A stretch of 64,000 bases of DNA from Aporrectodea caliginosa (GCA_020284085.1 JACEVL010000936.1:186001-250000), one strand, 5' to 3'. Positions 9,991 through 22,289 are shown, counted from the first letter of the stretch. Numbers and translations are program-made. Notes: generated by a model from the letters alone, not told the origin.

Positions 9991-10296
9991 GATGCGATAT
10001 TCAAGTAATATCTTAACCAGTAAACACAAGGACAGAAATTTAACAATATTAGCAGACCATTTAACAGGCGCACATTGAAGTAATTTGAATGGTGCTCTAC
10101 TGAACCACAAACATCAGAATTGTTCCTCAACCTGATATCAGGCCCATTAAAGAAATAACAAACACGGAAATCTTATTCCGTCCAAAAACAAACATTAATG
10201 GTTGATGGAAAACATACTGCCATCAGTTAGGCCACAGTTTAACAGAAAACATAGTCAGTAATTATAGGCCTACTGGTTCCTGGCCGTGTGGTATCC

Positions 10297-10395
10297 AAAT
10301 TTCTGTGTGTGTGTGTGTGTGTGTGTGTGCAGCACGCACGTGCGTGTGTGTAAGCATGCACATACATACACAGTTACACACACACACACACACAA
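10297..10395. repeat. Dinucleotide repeats (TG)n and (CA)n
   Basis: A perfect TG run at about 10302-10328 is followed, some 50 bp later, by a CA run at about 10378-10393. A TA run follows at 10444-10469. Confidence 0.9.
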
Positions 10396-10862
10396 TTTAC
10401 AAATAAAATATAAGTAATAATAAATAATAACAATAATTGCTGGATATATATATATATATATATATATATTTATTTACTTAGTAAGCTTTTTGCAGCTTTG
10501 CAATGAAGTCAATTAGCAGATAATTACTAACAGCACAAGTGACTTCATCATTAAGTTGTAAATTACAGACACATAGTATATTAAATACAAAGCACATGGC
10601 ATTTATAAGCACACAATATTCCTATTACTATAATAAATTATTTATTACTATTATTATTAATATTGCTATTATTAGTATCATTATTGTTATTACTAATTTT
10701 TACCCAAGGTATGTATAAACCCTCAGGATTTCAAAAATTACAGAGAGCATTTTTCTTTAATGGCGAGTCTTCACTGATGTCACGCTCGGTGATTATTATC
10801 AGCGTGAGACCGTACATTGCCTACAGGAATAATGTACGTGCACTGTACGTACATTATCAATA

Positions 10863-11320
10863 CCATAGTTGTTAAAAACGGTAAAATAAAATAAAAAACG
10901 GAAAAAAACGTCGTTTTATTGGGGAAAAAAACGGAAAAAAACGAGAAAAAAACGGAAAATAATATGACTTTGCTACATCTTTTACTGCATTTTAAAATTA
11001 AAAACCTTGTTTACACAATTTAATTTTAATCAGCAAATTCAAATAACTTTTATAAGTTTTATTTCCTGTACTGTGATGTTTATTTCTCAACTGATGACAC
11101 TAAATAGTGACGTAAATTAGATGAATCCTTGAAAGGACGGAGACAACGTAAGAGATATAGGACAAAAATAAAATTAAACAAATAGTAACAGACAGCAAAT
11201 AAATAAATAAAGTTACACAAAAAAAATAAAAAACGGAAAAAAACGTGACGAGAAATAAAAAACGAAAAAAACGGTTTTTTGGAAAAAAATAAAAAACGAA
11301 AAAAACGTTTTTTACAAAGT
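10863..11320. repeat. A-rich element with repeated AAAAACG motif
   Basis: Blocks of AAAAAACG recur in clusters at both ends (10870-10965 and 11220-11310), with AT-rich sequence between. The outer sequences CATAGTTGTTAAAAACG and the complement of CGTTTTTTACAAAGTTCTATG are imperfect inverted copies. It is possibly a MITE of about 460 bp. No target duplication was confirmed. Confidence 0.5.
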
Positions 11321-11637
11321 TCTATGATCAATACGAATAACATAGGCATACGTTAAAAATGTAGTTGCAGTTGCACTGTTGTAGAGTGAACATCAATGCA
11401 AATGATCGTCTTTTGGACAAAATAAATTATGTGGATATTCACTAGACAGCTGTTGAGTGGAATTATGAGTGTGGTTGTGCTGACAGTAGCAGTGATTCCA
11501 GGGACACTGAGCCCAATACTGAACAGATTAGTAAGGCACACAAGAATAAATTGATGTTAAAGTAAGCCAAAATAACGTAAGCGTTGTCCGTTATAGAAAA
11601 AAATAACGTACGTTCCGTATGTGCGGTCGCACATTGA

Positions 11638-11760
11638 TTATTATCGCTATTATTACTCATATTATTATTATTATTACTATTATTTTTATCAGTATTATTA
11701 CTATTAGTATTATTATTACTATTATCAGTATTATTCATGTTATTATCATTATTACCAACA
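11638..11760. repeat. Trinucleotide (ATT/TTA)n tract
   Basis: The tract is an imperfect ATTATT/ACTATT run. The poly-Asn-like open frame on the minus strand is an artefact. Confidence 0.85.
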
Positions 11761-11769
11761 CTGTATGGT

Positions 11770-11930
11770 CATTGTCAATGTACTCATAACAGCCGAGTTG
11801 GCTAGATGGCGCAAGTGGGGGGAGATATCTTGAACTCAAATTTCTGCCATGGTGAGGATTTGAACTCCCAACCTCTCGATCGACATTCGACAGTCCCACT
11901 CACTAACCACTACACTATCGATACATCAAT
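11770..11930 (-). mobile_element. SINE-A copy, tRNA-derived
   Basis: On the minus strand the head carries the A-box-like TAGTGTAGTGGTTAGTGAGT and the B-box GGGAGTTCAAATCC. CATGGCAGAAATTT follows, as in the 40.4-kb copy, and then the CCAACTCGGCTGTTATGAG body. Confidence 0.75.
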
Positions 11931-12010
11931 GGATGGCACACCAAACCCAAGTCGTAATCAGGTCAAAGTCTAGAAGTTCAGTCCGTAAGACTGCAAAGCC
12001 GGTGGTTAGT
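11920..12010 (-). mobile_element. Dispersed repeat family C, 3'-end fragment
   Basis: ATGGATGGCACACCAAACCC and AATCAGGTCAAAGTC...GTCCGTAAGAC are shared with 25245-25380, 50105-50215 and, in part, 51940-52000 and 30160-30240. The complement ends in a CTATAGAAGTTACTAG-like tail, so these are probably minus-oriented retroelement 3' ends. Confidence 0.5.
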
Positions 12011-13087
12011 GAATTCCATAGACGAGGACTGGAGCCTGCGACCTGTGCGCCTGATCATAGGGCAAATTCCGGGCCATGAATCCAAAAGCCAGCCAAAGAT
12101 CCACAATAATCATTTTTGAACTATTGCTGTAGTGGTAAATGGCTTGCTGCTTCATAATGCGCAATTGTCTATGGCTGGTTGAAGCCAGTGGCTGGGTAGG
12201 ATATCCGGTTACAGTCAACAGTTATCAATTATTAGTCAGGCATATTGAATAAGAAATTCTGTTGCCTCAAGGAGTCAATTGAAATTAGTGGGCTGACATA
12301 ATAGTGGGATGAAAGATATAGTGGTCTTATGTGGAGGGTGACTGCTTTGGGGGGGTAACTGTTTGTGGGGAGGATGACTGCTTGTGCTTGGGGAGTGTGA
12401 GTGCTTATGAGGAGGGTGACTACTTGTGGACTGCTTGACTATACTTCTATTATGTAAGCACTTGAAAATCACTTTCTTCAATCTTGGTTTTACATGGCTA
12501 TTTTGGGAGCATCACTTATGAGTTTCTCTGAAGAGGAGCTAAATAAATCTCTAATAACATTACAAATCATGGAAATACTAGTATACGTGCATAAATGTAC
12601 ATACATACATACACACATACACACACAGATATATAAACTGTACTGTTTGTCTCAATGATGTATTTGTTCTTCACATACAATTACATACAGTATATATACA
12701 GATAATACAGCTATATAGTAATATCTAATTCAAGTAAATTTATATATATATTAGGTCAAATATATGTAATGCATATATATATGTATATATACAGAGACAA
12801 AGTACATTGTGCATGCATATGCACATGGGTGTGTACTGTGTTTACATTCACTTGTATAAATGACAAGAAGGTACTAGCACTAGGCCGGATGTGGAAATAA
12901 TTGGTCTTTCCCAATTTATTGCCTTTTACAAAAACAAGACCAGATTAATTGCGGGGGAAAGCCGTTGACGCAATTAGCAGCAGGAAGATGGTGAAGCGGT
13001 TGTAAATTCACTTAAATTCGCTTTAACCCTGTAACAACGAGCATGTACTAAACTGTATGGGAAACCAATGCAGCTCGTCGTTAAAGG

Positions 13088-13245
13088 AAGTGCTTTTTTT
13101 CGCCGGAATGGTCCGGAACGGCGTTCCGGGACCTTTTTTCAGCTATTAAAAAATAATTTAGTTAATTTAAATTTTTAATAAAGAAATATTTAAAATTATT
13201 TAGATACTCTAATTTAATTTAAGTGCTTTCAGTCTTTATTTATAT

Positions 13246-13283
<38 letters not shown>

Positions 13284-13366
13284 GAAATATCAGCATAAAA
13301 ATATGCCCCTATAATTGTTCTGAATTTGTTGAGTTCCGGGACCTTTTTCTCTAGAAAAAAGCACTG
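13088..13366. mobile_element. hAT-type MITE with 8-bp target duplication
   Basis: The target duplication GTTAAAGG is perfect at 13080-13087 and 13367-13374. The ends are AAGTGCTTTTTTT and, inverted, CAGTGCTTTTTTC, with GGTCCGGAACGG / AGTTCCGGGACC inside each arm. The interior is AT-rich with a TA run near 13250. The element has no coding capacity. Confidence 0.85.
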
Positions 13367-13734
13367 GTTAAAGGGTTAATAAAGCCAGTTCTGTTTCATT
13401 AACAGAGAACTTACATCTGCTGCATTGAAGTTTTGGAAAGTCGTTTTTAGACGTGACTGCTAGTCTGCACTACAATATTGGCACTATATAAGTTTTCAGA
13501 AGAGATTGGAATCCCAGACAAGGCATACTGAGAACGAGATCGTACGGTAACTGATTGGTGAGAAGTGAGAACACTTGCCTTGTGACCAGGCACGTAGCGA
13601 GACTTAAATACAAGAGGAGGCAACTTCACAGACCATTGTCAAAATCCTGGTCATTGGGGACATTAGTCAATCGAAGTTCCAGTAATTAACAAAAGCAAGA
13701 GGAGGCAAAGTTCTGCCTCCTCGTGCCTCCATGT

Positions 13735-14350
13735 AGCTACGCCTATGCTTGTGATGCAGAGAGTACAGGTTTGAGCCTACTCTCCAGAGACGGTTACTGT
13801 GTACGGACCTTGAGCAAGTCCTTCACTCACACTTGCTCAGCTCCATCGATCAGTGCATATTTTAAACTGTTTAACTACTGGGACAAATGTCCCAGTAGTT
13901 TTAGGGTATGTCCCAGTAGTTTTGTGATTTGTCGTAGGTAATACTCTAATTTCAATCCCACCAGTCATTGGTGTAGATTTGCCCCGTGGGCGTAGCACAG
14001 GGGGGGGGCGCAAAATCAGGGGCTACTGGCTGACAATATTTGTGGGAAAGAAAGAAATCAGGCACGAATAGTTACTAAACTATCATATAAACGAGGAAAA
14101 GCAAAAAAAAAAAAAGGTCATTAGAAATTTTGGGGAAGTGATGAAGAAATTTTCCAGACTCTTGAAGAAAATTAATTATCCGGACTCTTGAAGAAAATAG
14201 TCTGGACTCTTGTCCCGGGCGCACGAACCCCTACTTATCCCGGCCGCACGAACCCCTACTTAGGCCACTGGTCCCAGTAGTCGAAATCCGTTAAAATATG
14301 CACTGCCATCGATTGATGCTTGGTTATGATACAGGTACTTAATAAACACA
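13735..14350 (+). mobile_element. SINE-B copy split by a MITE
   Basis: The 5' part (13735-13850) has a B-box-like GGTTTGAGCCTACTCTCC and the body CCTTGAGCAAGTCCTTCACT. The 3' part (14306-14350) continues CCATCGATTGATGCTTGGTT to TTAATAAACACAC. Removing the MITE and one CCATCGAT restores a continuous SINE-B, so the order of insertions is clear. Confidence 0.8.
13851..14305. mobile_element. hAT-type MITE inserted in SINE-B
   Basis: There is a perfect 8-bp duplication, CCATCGAT, at 13843-13850 and 14306-14313. The terminal inverted repeats are CAGTGCATATTTTAA and TTAAAATATGCACTG, with GTCCCAGTAGT in both arms. The middle (about 13955-14265) holds an unrelated GC-rich block with a duplicated CGCACGAACCCCTACTTA, possibly another nested insertion. 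Confidence 0.88.
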
Positions 14351-14839
14351 CAATAATAATAATAATATGTTAACCACTATGTGTCACTTACCAAACTGCT
14401 TTAACACAATAATACAATGATCATTGGGGCATAGCTTATCTCTAGTGTCAGCCAGCTACTGGCCAATATCCCACATCTTCCATTTTAAAAAGCTTCACAG
14501 ATCACTTTACCCTCACAGTGACTGAAGGTACCACAAACTCAATTGACATGCACACATACATATACAATAGGGTGATTCACGTCGCCATGGGGAAAAAATT
14601 ATTTTTCCTCATTGATCGACATAGTAGATAATTTTGTTCCTTTGGTCTTTCTGAACAATACAGCAAAATGTTACTGTAATCTATGAATGTTTACTGGTTG
14701 CTCAATGCCCTGGAATCTCTGATAGGGGTCTATTTGAAGAAAGCAATGCAATTGCCATTTACAAGACACTGGAATGCAAAAATCCTAATTAGATTGGGCA
14801 TCAATCCTGTAGGTAAGAATTATGTACATAGTCATAAGC

Positions 14840-15010
14840 CATGAATGACCTACCACTTAAGCTCCGTTTTTTACTTGTAAGCCATCTGACAGGGTTCTAC
14901 AAGTCCCTCAAGTCTTTTTTCTTTAGTCGTGGCTGGGCCGGAGCGCTCCTGAGTAGTTTCTTGAAGGGGCGCTATATAAATGCTCTGAATGAATGAATTA
15001 ATGAATACAT
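14840..15010 (+). mobile_element. LINE 3' end with CTATATAAAT tail
   Basis: The remnant reads LTGFYKSLKSFFF...RGWAGALLSS, the usual C-terminal tail of LINE polymerases. It ends at CTATATAAAT (14972-14981) plus a short GAAT repeat. It is nested in the large transposon. Confidence 0.5.
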
Positions 15011-15340
15011 AAACAATTAATTCTTACTTTGTTGTACTTTATTATGAAGCCTTTTGAATTTTAATATTTATTCTGGGCTGTGACGTCATTGTTAAAAAGT
15101 AGGAATAATTTCACATATTTATATGAAAAAGCACAAATGCATAGTTTTTAGCTGTATAGACATTGTTTTAGACAGTGTGAGAAAGATAATTAAAGGCACT
15201 TTATTCTGAAATTGAAGTTGTTTAAATTTTCATTTCATAAAATGTCATTTCTGTACTTTTTTGAAGTATAATTAATAAGATAATGAAAACTGGCTTTCAG
15301 TAGTTTATTTGTTTATGCTTCATTCTTACAGGCCTAACTG

Positions 15341-15423
15341 CAACAGAATATAAATAATGGCTTTATTTACTGCATTATTAACTGCAACAGAATATAAATA
15401 ATGGCTTTATTTACTGCATTACA
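15341..15423 (+). repeat. Two-copy tandem duplication
   Basis: A unit of about 43 bp starting AACTGCAACAGAATATAAAT is present twice back to back, almost without change. Confidence 0.85.
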
Positions 15424-16479
15424 GCTAGCAGTGTAAAATGGAAGAAAACTTTTGCACTTCTGTGACAAGGTTGAAGCAGGGGCGGACTGGCCCGCCGGGA
15501 AACCGGGAAATTTCCCGGTGGGCCCCCGGCCCCTGCTCAATTAAAATCGGCTGACCATGCTTATGATCAGCACGTTAAATTGCACTTACTTACTTGCATG
15601 TCTTTTGCCTAAAGACGGGTAACATATGACGCCACATAATATAATCTACATGGCTCTGGTTAGCATGTAAAGAATACATTCTTTATTGTAATCTGTACAA
15701 TATCGGCTGGATGAGGCCCTATGCATGGGGCGAACCCTCCCCCACGCTCCTTCTGGTTGCATATCGGTGCCCCGCAGACCAGACCTACCCATCATGGCGT
15801 GCTGCCACTGCCAGCACGGGCCACGACGGCCTGGCTTGGCCGAGGTTTAGTTCTTTTCCTAACCCCAATAATGTGCTTCCCACGTATTGCTGTTCTGTCT
15901 ATCTTAACGTAGGTCTATGTAAGTCAGAAGGGGCCGGAGGGGTAGACAGACATCATCAACAGGCCACGGAAGATTGACCTTGAATTGACTCTCACTCTCC
16001 AAGGGAGCATCTAAAAGTTCCAAAGTGCAATAATGATCAACTTATAAAATGCACGTATAGTCAATGAGTCATCCTCGATATGAAACCCCACAGGCTTAAA
16101 CATATATCCGTCGTCACATTGGCACACATTCGGCCTATCAGGCAGCTCATCCTCCAAGAGTTTGTAGTAGGCTCTATATCTCAAATTTCTAACACAGTCG
16201 ACATGTAAAGTTCTAAACCCAAATCACAGCGTTTTCGATAAGCATATGGCCTACGTGTTTAAAAAATTGGCTTTCGGATTGGAGATCTGCATTCTGGATT
16301 AAACTGCTATGCAAAGAAGACTGTTTGGTATTTGCAAAATCAATTCACGTTCTTGAAATAAATAACAGCAAATTGTTAGAATTATAAAAATTAGCAAATT
16401 CAGAATTGGCCTATGCTATAGTCAAATAACACAGGTGGTGCAATGTTAGACAACCAGTTATAGTTTGATATCACTGTTA

Positions 16480-16660
16480 AAGGTAATGCCTTTTTCTTCA
16501 GCTGAGAGAGTATTCAGTCAAATGCATCTCTATAACACCTCTAAACGGGTTGATCGTTACATCTGTAAATGACTTACTAATGATTGGTGTAAATGGTCCA
16601 CCTCTCGCCCTATGGAATGCTGAGTCAGCTGAGAAGTATGTTATTAGTTGGTCGAAGTCG
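16480..16660 (+). pseudogene. hAT transposase C-terminal remnant
   Basis: The plus strand reads MPFSSAERVFSQMHLYNTSK then RVDRYICK and a stop. This fits the conserved SxxxERxFSxMxxIxTxxR block of the hAT dimerisation domain. Further in-frame stops follow, so it is inactive. Confidence 0.65.
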
Positions 16661-17129
16661 GGCAAACATAGTGCCCTGCACAATGCTACATGCTTCCCAA
16701 GGACAGCTGAATGATCCAGTCGTAGTTCGAAACTATTTGATTAATTAATGAAAATATCAATTAGTTTTCCTCTTTGTTTTCATTTATGCCATGGCCACTT
16801 CAGTGGTTAAGTCATTTTTGCAATTAGATATTAATCTTCTTAATAATTATAAAACTCAAAAGTTTTCCAATAAAAGTAGGCTACTGTATTCTTCATTGTT
16901 CAATTTTTGACACAGCTAAGGATCAAGTAGGCCTACGAACTATCACAATCACTACAATTTACGTAGGCCTAATAGGCCTACTGGTTCCAGTTTTTAAAGA
17001 AATTCTGGTCTGGACATCCGGACATCGCCAATTTTTCAACCCCTCAGTTCAAATTTAACAATTCAAACCCTGCAACAGAGTGTAGACGGCCAGGCCCGAG
17101 CCAGGAATTTTACCACAAGTCTTAGCTAT

Positions 17130-17280
17130 GATGCTACTACTATAGACTCATTTTCATGATTTCCTGAACCGACTCGCTACTGACCAACGAATCGTTGAAC
17201 ACTATTTTAGCGCCTTCGTGAGTTTCTTGTAAGGCGCTATATAAATGGCCATATACATACATACATACATACATACATTC
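17130..17280 (+). mobile_element. Short retroelement 3' tail
   Basis: AGGCGCTATATAAAT ends at 17246 and is followed by an (ATAC)n microsatellite. This is the same tail motif as the other LINE 3' ends. Confidence 0.5.
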
Positions 17281-19439
17281 AGTGCAGTTCAAAGGTCGAC
17301 ACACTGTTGCATATTATTACTGGTTTTCGTGACATTAGTAACGGTGTCACTGTTAGTCTGATACAACCGACTTAGGCTACGCCCCCAATCACCCACGCGT
17401 GATCGGGCCCTTAGAGGAACTGTTTCCCGGTACTAATTCTCAGCCCAGTCCGCCTCTGTTGAAGACAGAAATCTGATTAATAATTAACCAGATTTCTCCA
17501 TTATTGGGAAATCAGAAGCAACACTTCCTATTAATGTGTTGCCTACAGGAGGCTACACACTATAGACCTTTTTCCTTTTTTATAATCACAAGGTTTTGAA
17601 GAAGACTGTGTCAGAGAGTTTGAATGCCATCACTATCAAGTTAATCTGAATTTTGGTCAAGGCTAGAATTCTTACAGCATTTCAGTTGAATATAGTGTAA
17701 AAGTGAAGGGTCTAATGGAGGAGTTTGATTTGATAAAGAAAAGCAAAAACAAGGACTCTGAGTAACAGAAAAAGCGAGAAGCATATGTTGAAAAAGCATA
17801 TGTTGAAAAGTGCATTTCATATTGCCAACTGATGTCGACAAGGGTCTTAGTAAGAAGGATGCAAGAGTTGCAGAACACAAGATGAGACTTTAAGCCAGGT
17901 AGAAACATGAAATGCTAAGAAAATCAGTCGAAGCCTGTGGTTCAAGTAACCGGGCAACTAGAGATTGCAACAGCAGCAACCTGAATGATGACGAAGAGGA
18001 TAATGATGTTGACGACAACAATGGAAACATGAATTTGACTATGAAGTCAAGATCCCTTTGTACTACAAAAAACAGTTGAATACCCTCCTGAAGGTTTACA
18101 AGAAGATACAGCAGACAAGAAATCTTGCATTGTTCAAAGAAGAATCTGCATTGGATCACATAAACTTGTCCCTATCTTGGTAGCTGCCATCTCTTAAGCA
18201 AACTGTTAAAATGAGGATGAAGGCCCGTTGTAATTTTCAACTGTTCATTGCAAGCAATCACATGACATCACGACTAGATATATTCCAAGAGACAATATAC
18301 AAGGAAGTGATGAAATTGTGTAATTTTAGGAGAGATGTGATGGGATGCATCGTTTCAGACAACCAGGTGCATTTGGCCACATGGATGACAAAGGTCATCT
18401 ATTGTTCGGAGACCAATCTTTTTAGAGATCAATCTCAATTGAAAGCCTCTGAGAGATGTCACTGCATTCTGTTTATATGCAAATCATAATTTTTATAAAT
18501 GTGAGAGCATGGATAGCTGGTCCGTGGCATCTGATACACCAGTTAATGACTTGCAGTTGAACAAGCAGATCAGGCAGTGGAGGATTGCTACTGAATAATT
18601 CTACAATAAAAGTCTACCAGTATTGTAGAATTGTTTTAGTCAATAATATGTTGTGAATGAATATCTGTTTTTTCATTGCTACTATGAGTTACTAATCAAT
18701 CTATGATTCTTGCTATTCAACTTTATTATGTGTGATCTATCATGTGGCTATCGCCTTACTTTGTAACCTGAATACGACTGTATGGAAACCTTTAGGCTCA
18801 TTGAGCAACCTCTAAAATGCATTTGATCTTGAAAATTTTTATACAGAATTTATTCTGTACACAAAAGGAACAAAATTAGCAACTATGCTCATTAATTTTC
18901 CCAAAAAATTTATTTTGAATCACCCTAATATACAACCTAATTAAAAAATGGTAAAAAATACAAACATATGCCAGCTAAAACAAAACTACTGTAAACATTG
19001 ATGATGACAGTGATAGAGATGATGATAATATAACTGGTTTATTCAGTCAGGTCTTTCACAATCTTTCAAATACATCATATACATGATATGCTCCCATCTT
19101 GATGCCAGGTCATAAACTCCATCTTTTGATGGGTTCCTAAAATGAGCCTTATGAAAGTCCAGATACATATAAACATACAATGAATTCTAAATTCACTCAT
19201 GTTTCAGTGCGATGTGTGTGAAACTTCACAAGTGCTAATTACAGCAGTCCCGACAAAACTAAATATAAAATTCCTAAAATCAAACTGATTCAGTCAGTAA
19301 AAAACAATTTCGACGTAAAATATTCTCATTTATAAACCGCCTATTTAAGACACTTGCCGTTTAAGCCTCTCATCGTCCATAAAAGATAAATTTACCTTCT
19401 TGCAATTACTGTAGGCCTACTGACATTTAATGGATCCAA

Positions 19440-19526
19440 AAATCGTCTTCTCAAATATCTCCGATTCTCGATTCACTCAAATTTCTCCGATTCTCGATTC
19501 ACTCAAATTTCTCCGATTCTCGATTC
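19440..19526 (+). repeat. Three-copy 26-bp tandem repeat
   Basis: The repeating sequence is CTCCGATTCTCGATTCACTC followed by AAATTT; the third copy diverges at its end. Confidence 0.85.
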
Positions 19527-19659
19527 ACGTTGAGCGAATTAAAGTCTCATTCTCTACAGAAAACGGACGCTTCGTTTCAACTAACAGCGGAAAACCATCT
19601 CACTATCCAACCATCCATAAGTCAAAAACCTTTATCGTAGGACATTCGTAGACAATTAA

Positions 19660-20110
19660 GAAACTATTGCGCTGAAAAGCATTCGCTGACGTTCCGCACT
19701 GAACAGCAATTAGCTTTTCTCGGTCGATCGGTCGACCAAGAACCAGATCGGACGGAGGCTGGGGTAAGACGGTCGCCTAGGGGCGTAGGGGTGGCTATCG
19801 ACGCCTCCTACAGAACGCCACCAGCTGACGGCCTTAAGTAAACAACGCGGCGCTTGACTTCGATATCTAATCTATACACTTCCGGTTTACTTTCCGGAAA
19901 TAGGTCGAGTGTTATAGGTGTTCTAAAATATATAAATAGGTGTTTTATTGTATAAAATGCGATAATCTAACGTTTAGCGTCCCGATTGTTAACCCATTTT
20001 AGCCTATCGTTTGATCGTCCTAAATGAAAAATATAGACGTACCTTAATAGCATTCGAAGGGAAATAGCCAAAGACATCCATGTTGTAGCGCAAGAGTAAG
20101 TTTAATCGAA
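19660..20110. promoter_or_regulatory. CpG-richer segment with ETS-like sites, possible promoter
   Basis: CpG dinucleotides are clearly denser here than in the surrounding AT-rich DNA (for example CGGTCGATCGGTCGACC near 19720 and ACAACGCGGCGCTTGAC near 19842). ACTTCCGG and the inverted TTTCCGGAA occur at about 19879-19900. No exon could be tied to it, so a promoter is only a suggestion. It may be the 5' end of the minus-strand gene at 6985-8172 or an unrelated gene. Confidence 0.3.
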
Positions 20111-20599
20111 TCCAGAGTAGGCTAATGAGTACAACACGTCAGGATGTAGTTGGTAAAATCTAGCCCCAGATATTGTTTTTATTGTTTTTCGTACACAATA
20201 AACCATAATACTTCATATAATCTTCGCATAGTTACGTCCATTTTGTGCACTGGATTGTTGAAATCCAAGCTCTCATTCCGTTTGCGTCATTGGTCACCAT
20301 TTCCTGTCCCTAGGTAAGTTTTGCCATGACTCGCTCTGTTAATTATCCCTTTTCCTGCCCTTTCAAAGCTACGCGCTTTGCCCTGCAGGGTACGCAGCGA
20401 TGGGCATGCTACGACCCGCCCACCTGTTCTTAACTCAGGAAGGCTAAATCGCATTGGGCTGGGTAGGAATTTGTGTAGTTTATTAAGGATGAAACCGAAA
20501 CGGCTCCGCCAGAAGACTAAAATACCCGTTAAACCGATATGCTCGTTAGTGTATCCGGTGCAGTTGTTCACTTCACAGTGGGGTAGCTGTACAATTATT

Positions 20600-21060
20600 G
20601 ATTACTTACAGCCTAACAATAGATGTCTTATCATTGGCAACAAACAACAAAATAAAGCCTACTATGCAGCAGGCTAGCAGTGCTCAGGTTATGCTAAAGG
20701 CAAACAGACACGCACTCACACACACTGACTGACTAAGAGGCAAGTATACACGGACAAATACACACAGAGGCAGACTGATGAAGAAGCATACAGACAAGCA
20801 TAGACTGAGAGGGAGGCACATGAACAGACAGGTGCTCCATAAATTTACAAATAATTGGTAACCATATAACAAATAAGAATTTCACTGATGAAATATTTCT
20901 TTTCTACGAAACCAAAGCAACCGAAAAATTACCAAAAAAACAAATGTCAAATAAAATTCAGTTCAACTTCAACACTGAAACTACTTTTAGCAATGTGAAT
21001 CATTGAATTTAAAAGTCACCACACTGCTTTTAACACAAATTCTCATTTTCATATTTTATT
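20600..21060. other. No gene seen; AT-rich with short CA/AGAC tract
   Basis: ACAGACACGCACTCACACAC and similar CA/AGAC-rich sequence spans 20700-20840. The remainder is AT-rich without coding features. Confidence 0.5.
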
Positions 21061-21074
21061 CATCTCTCATTATC

Positions 21075-21190
21075 TTACAGCAAAGCATCATGTGAGAGTC
21101 AAGGACTTGCTCATAATTCTTTGAACAGCAAACACTTAGGGAGAGGATTGAAGTCCCAAACTCTGTAACATGTATATGGTCAGCACTGAA
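21075..21190 (-). mobile_element. SINE-B fragment
   Basis: GTGAGAGTCAAGGACTTGCT and GAGAGGATTGAAGTCCCAAA match the complement of the SINE-B body and B-box region. The head is decayed. Confidence 0.5.
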
Positions 21191-21344
21191 AAAGACCCAG
21201 CTAAACTTGTACAAAAACGATTATGCATATAGGGTACCACAGCCAAAATTGCCCTGCTAGGTGTTGCTAGTCCACTACTAGTCATATGCATAGAAATCCT
21301 ACATCTAGTGATCTATGGTGGAGAACTGGGTGACTAACCCCTGC

Positions 21345-21610
21345 CATATACTACCAAATTTCAATATGGGACCCATTTAGGGCCCATGTGGTCCCATATA
21401 ATGCCCATGGAAATATTGGCATCCCAAGACGATGCAACTACATTTTGGGAAGACCATACATGGTTGTGATGCACTGATATGACCACATGTGATCCTGATG
21501 CAGGCATGTACTGCAATGACTTTACATGGTCATGATGCAGCCAAGCACTGAGGTGACCATATATGGTCATCATAAGACGTACAACTTATGAATATATTGT
21601 CATGATGCAA
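21345..21610. repeat. Degenerate repeat of CATATGGTCATGATGCA units
   Basis: GACCATACATGGTTGTGATG, GACCACATGTGATCCTGATG, CATGGTCATGATGCAG and GACCATATATGGTCATCAT recur at roughly 50-bp spacing. They follow a CCATATGGGACCC-like block that resembles 37675-37730. No coding content. Confidence 0.55.
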
Positions 21611-22159
21611 TCACGTGGCCATAACGTTACTACAGAAAATTGGTCCACAAAGTTGGAATGCAAACTTGTAATGAAAACTCTCACATACATTACAAGTGCT
21701 ACATGTGAAGCACCAAACTGTCACATAGGGTAACACATCATGCAACAAGATATCACATAAGAATCAATCCATCTACATGTAGTAAATGTGTGACACTGCA
21801 TAAACAAAACACAACTGTACACAACATTACATATGTACATAAGCATAACATAAGTTATACTGCAACTTCTGTAAATGCAAGTAAACCAAACGAACAGTAA
21901 TCGGTTGCATAATCAAAGTGCATTAAGAATTTTGACCATTGTAAATGCTTAGGTTTTCTACAAGACAGAAAAACTACACACAAACTTAAATAAACAAACT
22001 GTGGGTGTCGTAACTTTATAAGCCGTGCTTAGTGACGTTCTTTTGCAGTTCAAGCGATATGTAAAAGAGGTTCATGCATTTATTTAGTGCCACTATACAA
22101 TGAAAATGTGTTGACTGACTTCACACGGTTCCCAATCCTTGGCGATTTCAATAATTGAA

Positions 22160-22285
22160 CAACCTATAACCCCTCTTGCCAATAGTAAGACAGTGTGGCA
22201 CACCTATCACCCCTTTTGCCAATAATGAGACAGTATGGCAACCTATCACCCCTATTTGCCAATAATGGGACACTATGCAGCCACA
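22160..22285 (+). repeat. Three-copy tandem repeat of about 47 bp
   Basis: ACCTATAACCCCTCTTGCCA, ATCACCCCTTTTGCCAATAA and ATCACCCCTATTTGCCAATA head successive copies that continue with GACAGT/GACACT and ATGGCA. Confidence 0.75.
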
Positions 22286-22289
22286 CCAT

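Larger units (their letters stand above)
15477..17458 (+). mobile_element. hAT transposon fossil nested in the large transposon
   Basis: The ends are CAGGGGCGGACTGGCCC and, inverted, CAGAGGCGGACTGGGCT, typical hAT termini. They are flanked by TTGAAG at 15471-15476 and 17459-17464. A decayed hAT dimerisation domain lies at 16480-16600. The family usually makes 8-bp duplications; only 6 bp match here. A LINE tail is nested near 17130-17280. Confidence 0.8.
14571..18925. mobile_element. Large DNA transposon with long inverted termini
   Basis: The left end GGGTGATTCACGTCGCC and the right end, read inverted (GGGTGATTCAAAATAAA), are followed on both sides by TAATTTTGTTCCTTT and GGTTGCTCAATG. This gives imperfect inverted repeats of about 150 bp. 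TA flanks both ends. The interior (17500-18600) has broken open frames, such as the 92-codon one at 18211-18489, that I cannot assign to a transposase family. It is interrupted by the hAT at 15477-17458. Without that insert it is about 2.4 kb. Confidence 0.65.
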
